From a virus: a DNA stretch of 63,344 nucleotides. Both the position numbers and the translations under genes were made by a program. The DNA is taken from the IMG/VR virus record IMGVR_UViG_3300037200_000212, positions 1 through 63,344 of that record. One strand, 5' to 3'. Below are positions 32,893-41,027 of the stretch, piece after piece. Position 1 is the stretch's first letter; every line of letters starts with the position of its first letter. The notes below the pieces were generated by a model that saw only the letters and a program-made list of their open reading frames with translations, had not been told where the DNA came from and ran no database searches.

Positions 32893-34826
32893 TCTTGTAA
32901 TCCATTATCTTTACCATTCTTTTCATCTAAGATGCGTTGCCTTAAAGAAATGAGATCTGAACGCTCAGTGGGAGTCAAGGTTCGTACTTCTCCTTTGTAA
33001 CCGTACCAAGCAAGATCTATTGAAAAAATGCTGCCCATGCGGTTTTTAACACAATTCATGGATACATATTTATCATCTTCTGGTTTTCGAGGATTAAAAC
33101 CAGGACGACTTACACCAAACATTAAACTCACCGATTGTTCAATTCCTGATCCACCTTTTGCTGCTCTATATGACGTAATTTCTGTAGAGGGATCTCCTGT
33201 TAGTTTTGAAGGCTGAAAAAGACTTAATATACAAATTTGTTCATTTGAAGCAAGAGCACGGATATTTTGAGCGGTTTTATTGGAAGATTGAGTTGGATCT
33301 GCAACATCTGTTATTACTAGTTCATTATAATCTATTACAACAAATTTACATTTTTTTCCACGAGCTTGTTCAACTTCACGAATTGTATCTCTAATATCAT
33401 CAATTGTTTGACCACTTTCTGCACAAAATTCAACGTTGGGATATTCTTTTGTAATTAGTTCTTCAACTTTTTGAACATATTCATGATCATTATTTTTATA
33501 TTTAGTAAAAACTTCTTCAATATCATCTGACCAATGTTTTTGAATGATTTTTTGAACGACATGTGGAAGATACATATCGTATGAGAAATAGATGCAAAGT
33601 TCTCCGTTTAAAGACATGCTATGAAGCATTTGAAGGGCTAAACTAGTTTTTCCAACACCCGGAGCTGCAATAATTCCCCAAGACATTCCAACTGTAATAC
33701 GTTGTCTTTTATCCAATTCTTCTATTCCAGTTTTTAAAGTAAGTTTATCTATGTTTTGTGCATATCCTCTTAGGACTTTAAGACCACCTCTAATTCCCAC
33801 CGTATTACTTGTTGTGAGTTCTTTAATTCCAAGTTCATCGGATTTTTTCTGAAGAAATGCGTCCTCTTTTTCTGAATATTGTCCACCCTTCCATGAATCG
33901 CTATATACTTGTTCAATTTTTCTCCATAAATCTTCTTTCGTAAAAGAACCTTCTCCATAACGCTCCCAGGATTTTTTAAGTGCTGATTTGCACATGTAAT
34001 AGGTTGTGATTTTATCATAGCCATTAGCTTTACAAGTCGCGGCTAGAATCATCATTGAATTATCTCTTTCGCCTCCTTTGAAGAATCCTTGCATCAATGC
34101 CCATTTAGAAGCTTTCCATCCTCGAGGTTTATTATTAAGATCAAATTCGGCCTCAGCATTTGTTTTGAATTCTTGTTTAACTTCTTTTACTTCAAAAAGA
34201 TCTTCATTAAGATTAACTTGAGTAATTTCTTTTAAAGGAAATCTAACATCTAATAATAGAGGATTTTTTGCAATTTGGAATAGATCAACAAATTTAATAG
34301 TTTTTAATTCTTCAAAGCTTATTTCGGTTTTATAATAATCTGATGATTGATGTTTTGTTCCGGGAACTCTTAATATTTGGCTTTCATCATAAAGAGTAGT
34401 ATCAAATGTTTGCAAATCTCTTGCAAATTTTAAAGCAACGGCTTCAACTTGTTTTCGATTGATTTCTTTATTTACATGCAAAATAACATTAAAACCCTTA
34501 TTTCCACTGAAAAATATATCTAATGAACTGGGATTTATATTTTCAGCTTTTAAACGTTCTACAAGTGTTATAGCATCTTTTCTGGCAAGCTTTAGATCAT
34601 CTTTTGAATCAAAATCCCACCAAATTTTTTGAGTCAGAACATCTTTAATTCCTTTAATGGAACCAGTTGTTTGAAAAGTATTGAAATGTTCTTGATTGTA
34701 AAAATAGGTAGAAACATAGTGATCAATTGTTCGGTCTTTTATATTTTGATAAACATCTTCTGGTTTTACTAAAATTCCTTTATTATTCAGAGTTTTTGTT
34801 AGACGAACGAATTTAGACATTTGCAT
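32886..34826 (-). CDS. Primase-helicase: AEP-type primase fused to DnaB-like helicase
   Basis: A 646-residue protein. The N-terminal ~190 residues fit an archaeo-eukaryotic primase: IWWDFDSKDDL (metal-binding DxD), FFSGNKGFNVILH and DESQILRVPGTKH. After a linker helical domain comes a RecA-like helicase core: AAPGVGKTSLALQM (Walker A, about 380), KFVVIDYNELV (Walker B) and YRAAKGGSGIEQ. It should unwind DNA and prime lagging-strand synthesis for the split polymerase. AGAGGA places the start at 34826 rather than the Met two codons on. Confidence 0.93.
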   Translation of the reverse strand: MQMSKFVRLTKTLNNKGILVKPEDVYQNIKDRTIDHYVSTYFYNQEHFNTFQTTGSIKGIKDVLTQKIWWDFDSKDDLKLARKDAITLVERLKAENINPSSLDIFFSGNKGFNVILHVNKEINRKQVEAVALKFARDLQTFDTTLYDESQILRVPGTKHQSSDYYKTEISFEELKTIKFVDLFQIAKNPLLLDVRFPLKEITQVNLNEDLFEVKEVKQEFKTNAEAEFDLNNKPRGWKASKWALMQGFFKGGERDNSMMILAATCKANGYDKITTYYMCKSALKKSWERYGEGSFTKEDLWRKIEQVYSDSWKGGQYSEKEDAFLQKKSDELGIKELTTSNTVGIRGGLKVLRGYAQNIDKLTLKTGIEELDKRQRITVGMSWGIIAAPGVGKTSLALQMLHSMSLNGELCIYFSYDMYLPHVVQKIIQKHWSDDIEEVFTKYKNNDHEYVQKVEELITKEYPNVEFCAESGQTIDDIRDTIREVEQARGKKCKFVVIDYNELVITDVADPTQSSNKTAQNIRALASNEQICILSLFQPSKLTGDPSTEITSYRAAKGGSGIEQSVSLMFGVSRPGFNPRKPEDDKYVSMNCVKNRMGSIFSIDLAWYGYKGEVRTLTPTERSDLISLRQRILDEKNGKDNGLQEW

Positions 34827-34913
34827 TAGGTCCTCTTTTTGTTAAAGAGATATAAAATAAGGATCTACCCCTCTACAGTCTCAGCGGACTTTTTATATCA
34901 GCGAAGATTTATT

Positions 34914-35201
34914 CTAGTAGTTATCGTCTAAAATTTCAACGTTAAAAAGAAGTTTTCCACCAAATTTATCGGCAATGTTTAATTCTTCGCCTTCTTTATT
35001 TTTTGGAACGGAAAGGAATAGTTTGCCATTTTCAACTTGTTTCGTGGTTCCATCTGCATTTGTTACTTTGAGTTTTGTTGTAAAACGATATTTTTCATCA
35101 CCAAATGTTTTACCAAGCTCAAGACAATAATATTCATTGCCTTTCTTACTCTTTTTTTTCCAAATAGTTCCTACTTTTGTATTAGTCTTTTTTTGTTCCA
35201 T
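34914..35201 (-). CDS. Small beta protein, possible OB-like
   Basis: A 95-residue basic protein with a likely five-strand beta fold (VGTIWKKKSKKGNEYYCLEL; YRFTTKLKVTN; GKLFLSVP). It resembles small DUF736-type or OB-like phage proteins and sits between primase-helicase and recombination genes, so single-strand binding is possible. 87 bp of non-coding sequence separates it from the primase-helicase gene; I see no clear promoter there. Confidence 0.75.
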   Translation of the reverse strand: MEQKKTNTKVGTIWKKKSKKGNEYYCLELGKTFGDEKYRFTTKLKVTNADGTTKQVENGKLFLSVPKNKEGEELNIADKFGGKLLFNVEILDDNY

Positions 35202-35796
35202 TTTCTTTCCCTTCTAAATCATTATTTTGCATATATTCAACAACCGTATAATTTACCATCATTGCTTTTGTATATAATAGCATATTTGCTGTTGCATATG
35301 CATCTTTTTCTACTTTTTTTCTTTTATTAAATTCTTTCATTTCATGTGGTGGTTTTAAAACGTCGTCAATGGTTTTGGGAGGAACATTATGATCTACATT
35401 TTGAATAGCTTTAATGTATTTATTAGAATATAATGCATTGAAAAGATTAAAAAATGCTTCTTCATCTTTGCTAAATTGCTTGATTTCTTCCTTTGTTCTT
35501 TCTAGTCCTTCTTCAAAAACATTAGTTAATGATCTTAAAATGGAGTTTAGATTCAATTTATTTGCAAGACCTAATACTTTTGAAACATCTTTTGAATCAT
35601 TATATTCGGAACGAACAAGACTTCCTAATAGTCTTATTAAATCCTTTTTACTCATGAATTTAATCTGATTATTAAATCTATGAATATATAGATGAAAGAA
35701 TTCAGCATAAATTCCCAATGATTTTTGAGCTGCTAATTCTCGATCTATTAGTTCTTTTTCAACTTGTTCGGGAGTGGGAAGTATTTCTTCAGACAT
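35182..35796 (-). CDS. Hypothetical helical protein
   Basis: A 204-residue, mainly helical protein (LAAQKSLGIYAEFFHLYIHR; KKDLIRLLGSLVRSEYND). Stop/start overlaps join it to both neighbours in the ERF segment of the operon. No motif recognised. Confidence 0.8.
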   Translation of the reverse strand: MSEEILPTPEQVEKELIDRELAAQKSLGIYAEFFHLYIHRFNNQIKFMSKKDLIRLLGSLVRSEYNDSKDVSKVLGLANKLNLNSILRSLTNVFEEGLERTKEEIKQFSKDEEAFFNLFNALYSNKYIKAIQNVDHNVPPKTIDDVLKPPHEMKEFNKRKKVEKDAYATANMLLYTKAMMVNYTVVEYMQNNDLEGKENGTKKD

Positions 35797-36131
35797 TATT
35801 CGTATGTTCCTTCTCGTCGAGTTTCATCTAATGTCAAACCAGTTTGAGGATCTACTGATTTTACATTAGGATCTGCTAAAATCTCATTTAATTCTTTGGC
35901 TTTCTTTTCAGCTTCTTCTTGTTCTTTTTTAGCAATTAATTCATGCATTACAGTTTCAATTTCTGCAAGAGTTTGGTATTTAACTCCTTTATATTTTCTT
36001 TCGGTTCCATCTTTTAATTTTTCAGTCATTTCTGCCGGATAACCTCTTTTATAAAGCTTATTATAAGCATGTGGTTTTCCAAAAGCTTTTACTGATAGCA
36101 TTTCCAACTGTTTTCGATCTTCGAATTTCAT
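35796..36131 (-). CDS. Hypothetical helical protein
   Basis: A 111-residue protein with a Lys-rich N-terminal half (LSVKAFGKPHAYNKLYKRG) and a Glu/Lys coiled helix (about 60-90). One-base overlaps on both sides place it with the ERF gene. Possibly an annealing partner; unproven. Confidence 0.78.
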   Translation of the reverse strand: MKFEDRKQLEMLSVKAFGKPHAYNKLYKRGYPAEMTEKLKDGTERKYKGVKYQTLAEIETVMHELIAKKEQEEAEKKAKELNEILADPNVKSVDPQTGLTLDETRREGTYE

Positions 36132-36706
36132 TACCAGTCATCTCCTGCTTCTACTTCTGATACAGGACTTGTTGGTGTTACTTTAGCTTTTGTTCCATTT
36201 GTTGTAGTTTGTTGAGCGGCTGAATTATTAGCCGCGTTATCATTTATTGCTTGTTGAAGTTGAGTATTTTTGTTAAAAGAGGACTTTGTAACAGTTGGTT
36301 TTGCAGGTTCTGTTCGTTTCATTGTTGATTCTGCATCATCATCTACTGCACCAATATTTGCAAACGATTGAAGACCGTAACGTCTTGCATAACTAATTCC
36401 TGAACCTTCGGATTGTGCATCACCTTTTGTATTCTTAATTTCGGTCAAAGAAGCGAGATATTCTCCTGATACATGCAAGAGAAGTGTTTGAACGTAATTT
36501 TTACCGTCTAAAGTAACTGTTGGTTGTAATACACTAATACCATATTTATTAAAAGCTGGAATAGCTACTTCTCTTACTGCATTAAGATCTGCATAAGAAC
36601 TCTTAAAGAATGGATTCTTTGAATCCTTTTTCGCATCTCCCATATCTTTTTGAGCTGCAAGTAATGAAGGGGCAATAATTGCAATACTTTCTGACATACT
36701 TTTCAT
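36131..36706 (-). CDS. erf: ERF-family single-strand annealing protein
   Basis: A 191-residue protein with the ERF signature: NPFFKSSYADLNAVREVAIP, GISVLQ, then GSGISYARRYGLQSFANIG and DDDAE. It anneals complementary single strands in phage recombination. The C-terminal ~60 residues are Thr/Asn/Gln-rich and end in an acidic GDDW, resembling the SSB-type acidic tip. SD TAGGAG is six bases upstream. It provides a second recombination route besides the RecA-like protein. Confidence 0.93.
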   Translation of the reverse strand: MKSMSESIAIIAPSLLAAQKDMGDAKKDSKNPFFKSSYADLNAVREVAIPAFNKYGISVLQPTVTLDGKNYVQTLLLHVSGEYLASLTEIKNTKGDAQSEGSGISYARRYGLQSFANIGAVDDDAESTMKRTEPAKPTVTKSSFNKNTQLQQAINDNAANNSAAQQTTTNGTKAKVTPTSPVSEVEAGDDW

Positions 36707-36870
36707 TTTTTAACTCCTAATTCAATAATCTTTTTACTAACTAAATTAACAAATAATAAACTAAAAACAATTAAAGCATCCATTGGATTAACTCTGAATG
36801 CTAAATCGCCTAAAAAGAACCAAACAAATGTTCCGGTTATAATCTGAAGTACTAATGCAAAAGCTATCAA
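36703..36870 (-). CDS. 55-residue two-TM protein, TTG start
   Basis: An open frame from TTG 36870, which overlaps the stop of the gene before it (TTGA), to a TGA that overlaps the ERF ATG (ATGA). It encodes two membrane segments (FALVLQIITGTFVWFFLG and LIVFSLLFVNLVS). Coupled overlaps on both sides support translation. An internal ATG would leave only 26 residues. Function unknown. Confidence 0.6.
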   Translation of the reverse strand: MIAFALVLQIITGTFVWFFLGDLAFRVNPMDALIVFSLLFVNLVSKKIIELGVKK

Positions 36871-37229
36871 ACTGGACTCATTAATTTTACGCCAGCAACC
36901 ATTTTGAAACGTTCAACAATTTCAATACGATCTGTATGTTCTTCTACAATTTCAATGGGACCAATGGTTTTTGTTTTATAATCAAATGGAAATTGAATTA
37001 AAATCCATCTTTGATTTTCTGGATTACGAACGATACTAAGTGCTAAATTATTAAGTTCAAGTGGAACTTCTTTTGGTTCAGCTGTAAAAGCTAGTGGTTC
37101 TCGATCAGGTGAAGAATAAAGATCGAGTGCTTCGCCTTCAGAAACCAAAGTATCCAAAGCTTGTGTTTGTTCTTCTGTAGGTTCTGTTGTTAAAGTAGTA
37201 AGGGTTTGATTTTTTCGTGGGCGACCCAT
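36867..37229 (-). CDS. Hypothetical protein with AT-hook-like start
   Basis: A 120-residue protein; the ATG at 37229 follows a perfect AAGGAG. It starts MGRPRKNQ, an AT-hook-like GRPRK motif, then a Thr/Glu-rich stretch and a beta-containing C-terminus (RWILIQFPFDYKTKTIG). DNA minor-groove binding is conceivable. Overlaps the two-TM gene by 4 nt. Confidence 0.78.
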   Translation of the reverse strand: MGRPRKNQTLTTLTTEPTEEQTQALDTLVSEGEALDLYSSPDREPLAFTAEPKEVPLELNNLALSIVRNPENQRWILIQFPFDYKTKTIGPIEIVEEHTDRIEIVERFKMVAGVKLMSPV

Positions 37230-37248
37230 TATTTTCTCCTTAATATAA

Positions 37249-37464
37249 TTAAATAATTTCATATATGATAACTTTTAATATTCTACCTTCATTTTTACTT
37301 AAATACAATCTTTTATTTTCAGCATCTTCATATGATTCATAAAAGTTGTATGGATAATGTTTTATCTCTTTATCGTATTGAATTATGTATTTAGTTACCT
37401 TTTGCTTTGACGATTTGTTCAATTTTGTCTTTAATGAATTTATCCAATATAACAAGTTCTTCAT
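37249..37464 (-). CDS. Small basic hypothetical protein
   Basis: A 71-residue basic protein (KTKLNKSSKQKVTKYIIQYD), possibly a small alpha/beta domain. The ATG at 37464 overlaps the preceding gene by 74 nt and has a poor SD; a TTG about 12 codons in could be the real start. Function unknown. Confidence 0.6.
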   Translation of the reverse strand: MKNLLYWINSLKTKLNKSSKQKVTKYIIQYDKEIKHYPYNFYESYEDAENKRLYLSKNEGRILKVIIYEII

Positions 37465-37603
37465 CGCTTAAATCAACTCCTGTGGAAATTTGACGGCCAA
37501 TAATGTAATACATATTATCACGGAATTGAGGATCTGCCCATAATTCTTCTTGATAATCATCCATCATCAATTGTATTTGATTTAATATTTCTAAAGAAGT
37601 CAT
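37391..37603 (-). CDS. Small helical protein
   Basis: A 70-residue acidic helical protein (LEILNQIQLMMDDYQEEL; DLSDEELVILDKF). It overlaps the subtilase gene by 4 nt. Function unknown. Confidence 0.75.
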   Translation of the reverse strand: MTSLEILNQIQLMMDDYQEELWADPQFRDNMYYIIGRQISTGVDLSDEELVILDKFIKDKIEQIVKAKGN

Positions 37604-38277
37604 TTCTTTTCACACATTTGTTTTAACATGCGGTTTGTTCTAAAAGCTGCGGCTTGACTGGTCCCAGTCATTACACCATATCTCCCTCCTGGAAAAAAAG
37701 AAGATATTCGAGTTCCTTCTTCCCAAACCATATTTGGCAATCCAAAACTGCTAGATTCATTTCGCTTATAACCATCGAGATTTCCTACGATTATTATATT
37801 TGAAAGTCCATAAGATGCTGGATAATAGTGCTGGATGTTTAAGTCTGAATTATTATTTCCAGCCGCGACTACAATAGTCGTTTTAATTTGTTTTAAAACA
37901 TCAAGTTCTAATGGACTAGGATCTGGACCTCCAGAAGAATAGTTAATAATATCAAAATGATCCGTAATGGCTCTTTTAAAGCATTTAATGGTATTATCTA
38001 TATTCTGTTTATTATTATTGTCAACATCATAATATTTGCAAGAAGTAAGTTCAACTTGTTTGCATGTATCTTTTAGAATGATTCCTGCGATATGAGTTCC
38101 ATGACCTTGTTGGTCTAGATAATCCGGATTTCCATTCCAATTTGACATATTAACGTGCTCACGGACCTCTGGATGCGTTAAATCGACACCTGAATCGATC
38201 TCTAGAACGCGTATTTGATCAGAAGCTAAAGTTATATGGGTAAAAAACAGTATAGCTAGTATAATCTTCATTTGCAT
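37600..38277 (-). CDS. Exported subtilisin-like serine protease
   Basis: A 225-residue protein; of several in-frame Mets, ATG 38277 with GAAGAG just upstream gives a clean signal peptide (KIILAILFFTHITLA). The S8 triad is present: Asp28 in LEIDSGVD, His59 in QGHGTHIAG and the Ser in GTSQAAA; the oxyanion Asn is in VAAGNNN. There is no propeptide, so it is a minimal, secreted subtilase. It should act outside the cytoplasm. The gene starts inside the PNK-like kinase gene. With the trypsin-like protease it makes two exported serine proteases in one phage. Confidence 0.92.
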   Translation of the reverse strand: MQMKIILAILFFTHITLASDQIRVLEIDSGVDLTHPEVREHVNMSNWNGNPDYLDQQGHGTHIAGIILKDTCKQVELTSCKYYDVDNNNKQNIDNTIKCFKRAITDHFDIINYSSGGPDPSPLELDVLKQIKTTIVVAAGNNNSDLNIQHYYPASYGLSNIIIVGNLDGYKRNESSSFGLPNMVWEEGTRISSFFPGGRYGVMTGTSQAAAFRTNRMLKQMCEKK

Positions 38278-38659
38278 GAGGCTCTTCATATTCAGTAACA
38301 AATCTCCCAATAATCTCTCTAATCTTTTCATCTGAAGTACCATCTTTTATTGATGGATGGTTTTTTCTTTGTTTAATTCGTTTAAAAGCCAATTCAGGTT
38401 CTATTCTAAGTTCAACAAAACAAATATCAACAACTCCATGTTCTTTTGCAATATTAGTCCATATAGCTCTTTGTTTTCTATTAATATTAGTTCTATCTAT
38501 TATAACATTCTTTCCTTCAGAAAGTAATTCTTTTGTCTTTTTAATACATTTTTGTCTATTACCTAATAGATCTTGATTGACTACTTCATAATCTTTAAAA
38601 TCGCTTGCATAAGTACTTTTACCGGCTCCTGGAAGACCAATTAGTATCATCATATTCAT
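38219..38659 (-). CDS. P-loop polynucleotide kinase-like protein
   Basis: A 146-residue protein with Walker A LIGLPGAGKSTYA and NVIIDRTNINRKQRAIW, the DxT(N)xNRKxR pattern of PNK/PNKP-type 5'-kinases, then HPSIKDG and FVTEYEEP. It likely phosphorylates 5'-OH ends. No phosphatase domain is attached. With the Rnl5-like ligase it could restore broken RNA. The start at 38659 (ATGA overlap) is my choice; an ATG at 38671 is possible. Confidence 0.88.
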   Translation of the reverse strand: MNMMILIGLPGAGKSTYASDFKDYEVVNQDLLGNRQKCIKKTKELLSEGKNVIIDRTNINRKQRAIWTNIAKEHGVVDICFVELRIEPELAFKRIKQRKNHPSIKDGTSDEKIREIIGRFVTEYEEPHANEDYTSYTVFYPYNFSF

Positions 38660-38868
38660 TCTTTTTCCCATTCTGTTTTAGGTCCAAGAGTTAGGCCACC
38701 AGTTTCAGTTTCAAAAAAAGCAACGCCACCATGGTTTTTCTGTTTTGGTGGAAGCATACCTTCTGTTTCAATTCGTTTTAAAATCGCTTCAGCTATTTCT
38801 TGAGCAATACTCCAATTTGGCATACCTAAATCAGGATCAATTAATTCAGATGCTATAATTTGAATCAT
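38656..38868 (-). CDS. Small protein, paralogue of 45924-46148
   Basis: A 70-residue protein from ATG 38868 (SD-like GAAGTGAT). The centre, IAEAILKRIETEGMLPP, and a Gly-rich tail resemble the gene at 45924-46148 (ALKCVEDNGMLPP). The longer in-frame extension to 38964 is covered by another small gene in a different frame, so I do not use it. Function unknown. Confidence 0.7.
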   Translation of the reverse strand: MIQIIASELIDPDLGMPNWSIAQEIAEAILKRIETEGMLPPKQKNHGGVAFFETETGGLTLGPKTEWEKE

Positions 38869-38879
38869 ATCACTTCTTT

Positions 38880-39014
38880 TCACAAAACATTCCATAAATG
38901 AAAAAACCAAAAGAATGCTAACATATTGAAAACCGAAACCACTACTGAAAACATTGCCGCCCATTTTGCAAATAATGATTCTTGTATTAGATCTTTTATT
39001 AAATCATTTTCCAT
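38880..39014 (-). CDS. 44-residue membrane protein
   Basis: ATG 39014 overlaps the end of the gene before it; the frame runs to TGA at 38880, nine bases before the next ATG. It encodes a charged N-terminus and one long hydrophobic segment (MFSVVVSVFNMLAFFWFF). Its fit between two genes supports it. Function unknown. Confidence 0.6.
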   Translation of the reverse strand: MENDLIKDLIQESLFAKWAAMFSVVVSVFNMLAFFWFFHLWNVL

Positions 39015-39246
39015 ATAATTCTCTTTTTAAAGTCTCTACAGCACATTTAAAACCTCGGTATTGATCTCCAGTAGCTAATGGTAACTCAGTTTCCAATGCT
39101 TTATTAACTCTTTCTACAAATTTAATTAGTTCCGGAATATCTTCTAAAAAAACCATATTAATAAGATCTTCATGCTTTGTATGGAATTTATCTCTCATTA
39201 ATAGTTCCAAATCAGTTTTAAGATTTTCTAGAATTTCTTGAGTCAT
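39004..39246 (-). CDS. Small helical protein
   Basis: An 80-residue helical protein (EILENLKTDLELLMRDKFH; FVERVNKALETEL), joined by a 4-nt overlap to the nuclease gene upstream. Function unknown; could be a partner of that nuclease. Confidence 0.78.
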   Translation of the reverse strand: MTQEILENLKTDLELLMRDKFHTKHEDLINMVFLEDIPELIKFVERVNKALETELPLATGDQYRGFKCAVETLKRELYGK

Positions 39247-40229
39247 TTCTTTTCCTTTATATAAAAATCAGGCGATCCTTCGTAGTAATCTTTATAAGGA
39301 CAATAGCCATATTTTCCTCTAACAGGATTATGCTCAGTTGCAAATTGTTCACTGCTTATTGCATTATTGGTTTTATCAAATAGTTCTAGCACTCTATTTT
39401 CATCTGATTCTTCGACTTTATTAAAAACGTATTGAATATCAACTGTTGGATTGATGGTTGTTTTAAATTCTCCATTGCATCTTTTTTCGGTTCTTTTGTC
39501 AATTTTTCCATCTGTTCCTGTAAAATATTCAATTATTTCCGGACATTTTTTATGAGAGCTATTATTAACTGTACCGCATTCGGTACACTTTTTTATCCTA
39601 TTTTTGTTAATTTTTTTAATAAGAACTATATAACCAATTCCTTCAAGTTTATATTCATGTTTTACTGCATAATGATATAATGGTAATTGTTGACCATCTT
39701 TTGCACTAAGAACATCATAGGGATTTGCAGATGATTTATTATCCATCAAATATGCTTTATCGTCTTCCCATTTAACTATTAGGTCTAAAAAGCCAGTAAT
39801 TTCGTCCCCATCATTGTTTTTGATACTAATTGGTTCTTGAACTGCAAATACTTTCTTAATCTTTGGCATAACTTCTTTATGATAAGCTTGTATAAACATT
39901 AGTCCTTTAAATAAAAGAGAACTCCAATTGTCGTCTTCATCAAAAATAGCAACTCCTCCTTTAAAATCGATTAGTTCTTGATCTAAATCACTTTTGAAAT
40001 AAACTATATTAGGATCTTTATAGTAACCATACCAACAGTTTTCAAATTCTTGCAATGCTTTTTCTAAATCTTTTGTAATAAGAAGTTTATTTAATGCAAG
40101 ATCCAATGCGCTTCCAAATACTAATGCGCTAGAAGTTTTAATTGGGCGAACGTTTTGTTTATAATGCAAAAAATAGCAATATGAACATTGGTTATAAAGA
40201 TTGACTGCAGTATTAGAAAGCTTTGTCAT
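39243..40229 (-). CDS. PD-(D/E)xK nuclease, RecB/Cas4-like
   Basis: A 328-residue protein. RecB-family landmarks: LVFGSALDLALN, ITGFLDLIV, YLMDNKSSANPY (D-x-K) and QLPLYHYAV. A four-Cys zinc insert (CTECG...CNGEF) lies in the middle, and YGYCPYKDYY near the end recalls the Cys pair of Cas4-type enzymes. It probably resects or processes DNA ends for the ERF/RecA-like recombination systems. It is not near any CRISPR array; none exists in this window. Confidence 0.9.
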   Translation of the reverse strand: MTKLSNTAVNLYNQCSYCYFLHYKQNVRPIKTSSALVFGSALDLALNKLLITKDLEKALQEFENCWYGYYKDPNIVYFKSDLDQELIDFKGGVAIFDEDDNWSSLLFKGLMFIQAYHKEVMPKIKKVFAVQEPISIKNNDGDEITGFLDLIVKWEDDKAYLMDNKSSANPYDVLSAKDGQQLPLYHYAVKHEYKLEGIGYIVLIKKINKNRIKKCTECGTVNNSSHKKCPEIIEYFTGTDGKIDKRTEKRCNGEFKTTINPTVDIQYVFNKVEESDENRVLELFDKTNNAISSEQFATEHNPVRGKYGYCPYKDYYEGSPDFYIKEKK

Positions 40230-40496
40230 TTAATATGGCCAAGTATCTACATATTTTACAACAGGATATTTTCCATCAATTTTTTCATTCCATTCAATAA
40301 GAGAAGGCCTTTTATGACCACCACATCTAATGTATTCTCTTCCACCATCTATCATGGTTTCATTTGGACAACCACATGTTTTATAATCATGAACGTGAAA
40401 GCTGAACATTCGTTTTTTGCAATCTGGACATTCGACTCCTGAAATGATTACTTTTGCTTTGGAAGCTTTTTTCTTGGTGGTTTTCTTTTTGGTCAT
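40230..40496 (-). CDS. Conserved phage zinc-site protein (HDYKTCGCPNETMIDGG)
   Basis: An 88-residue protein: a Lys-rich N-terminus then CPDCKKRMFSFHVHDYKTC and ETMIDGGREYIRCGG, a small family common in phages (C..C....S..HDF..C.C....DGG..Y.R.GG). Function unknown. GGGAGA and an ATGA overlap with the gene before it set the start at 40496. Confidence 0.85.
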   Translation of the reverse strand: MTKKKTTKKKASKAKVIISGVECPDCKKRMFSFHVHDYKTCGCPNETMIDGGREYIRCGGHKRPSLIEWNEKIDGKYPVVKYVDTWPY

Positions 40497-40723
40497 TTCA
40501 TTTTTCTCCCATAATACGTATTTCCGACGTGTTTTAATGGAATGTCGATACTTAAAAACCATATGATTAGTTTCATATGAATTCTAAGTCTAAGTTTTCG
40601 TTTTGCATTATGTTGTTCTTTATTATCGGAATAACAAAAATAGAAATCCTCGGATTGAAATACATGGATCCAAAAACCAAATCCATTTCTTTCATCTTCT
40701 GGAATTCTATAAAAATTAATCAT
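40493..40723 (-). CDS. Small hypothetical protein
   Basis: A 76-residue protein (FYRIPEDERNGFGFWIHVFQ start, basic C-terminus, one hydrophobic MKLIIWFLSI stretch). Stop overlaps the next ATG. Function unknown. Confidence 0.75.
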   Translation of the reverse strand: MINFYRIPEDERNGFGFWIHVFQSEDFYFCYSDNKEQHNAKRKLRLRIHMKLIIWFLSIDIPLKHVGNTYYGRKMK

Positions 40724-41021
40724 TTAAATAAGTTTCCCTTAAAATTTTCCACATTAATTCTTCTTGATAATTAATTGTCATGTAAGAGTTTGGTTTTTGC
40801 CCCATAAAAACATCAATACATCTTGTTCTCCAGAATGGTTCTTGCATAGCGTTAGTATCTATTTCTTCTATCACTAATTGTTTTTGCCATCCAATTTGAA
40901 TATTTTCGCTGTTAGTTAGTGGAATTTCTTGAACTACAATCCTATTAGTTTTTAGGACTTTTAAAATTTCAGGTTCTTTTTTAACCGGAACTTTAATTTC
41001 TTTTTTCTTCTTTTTAAACAT
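40716..41021 (-). CDS. Small basic hypothetical protein
   Basis: A 101-residue protein with a Lys/Val/Glu-rich N-terminus (FKKKKKEIKVPVKKEPE) and a compact C-terminal part (PFWRTRCIDVFMGQKPNSY). Function unknown; it overlaps the next gene by 8 nt. Confidence 0.75.
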   Translation of the reverse strand: MFKKKKKEIKVPVKKEPEILKVLKTNRIVVQEIPLTNSENIQIGWQKQLVIEEIDTNAMQEPFWRTRCIDVFMGQKPNSYMTINYQEELMWKILRETYLND

Positions 41022-41027
41022 ATATAC

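Noticed and set aside
34827-34913. Hairpin AGTC/GACT followed by TTTTT as a terminator
   Set aside because: A 4-bp stem with a 6-nt loop is too weak, and the T run is on the strand with no genes here.
38869-38964. Upstream extension of the 38656-38868 gene
   Set aside because: The extension has no SD and overlaps a better small membrane frame (38880-39014) with coupled start and stop.
39243-40229. Cas4 of a CRISPR system
   Set aside because: No other cas gene or array is present; RecB-like nucleases of this kind are common in phage recombination modules.
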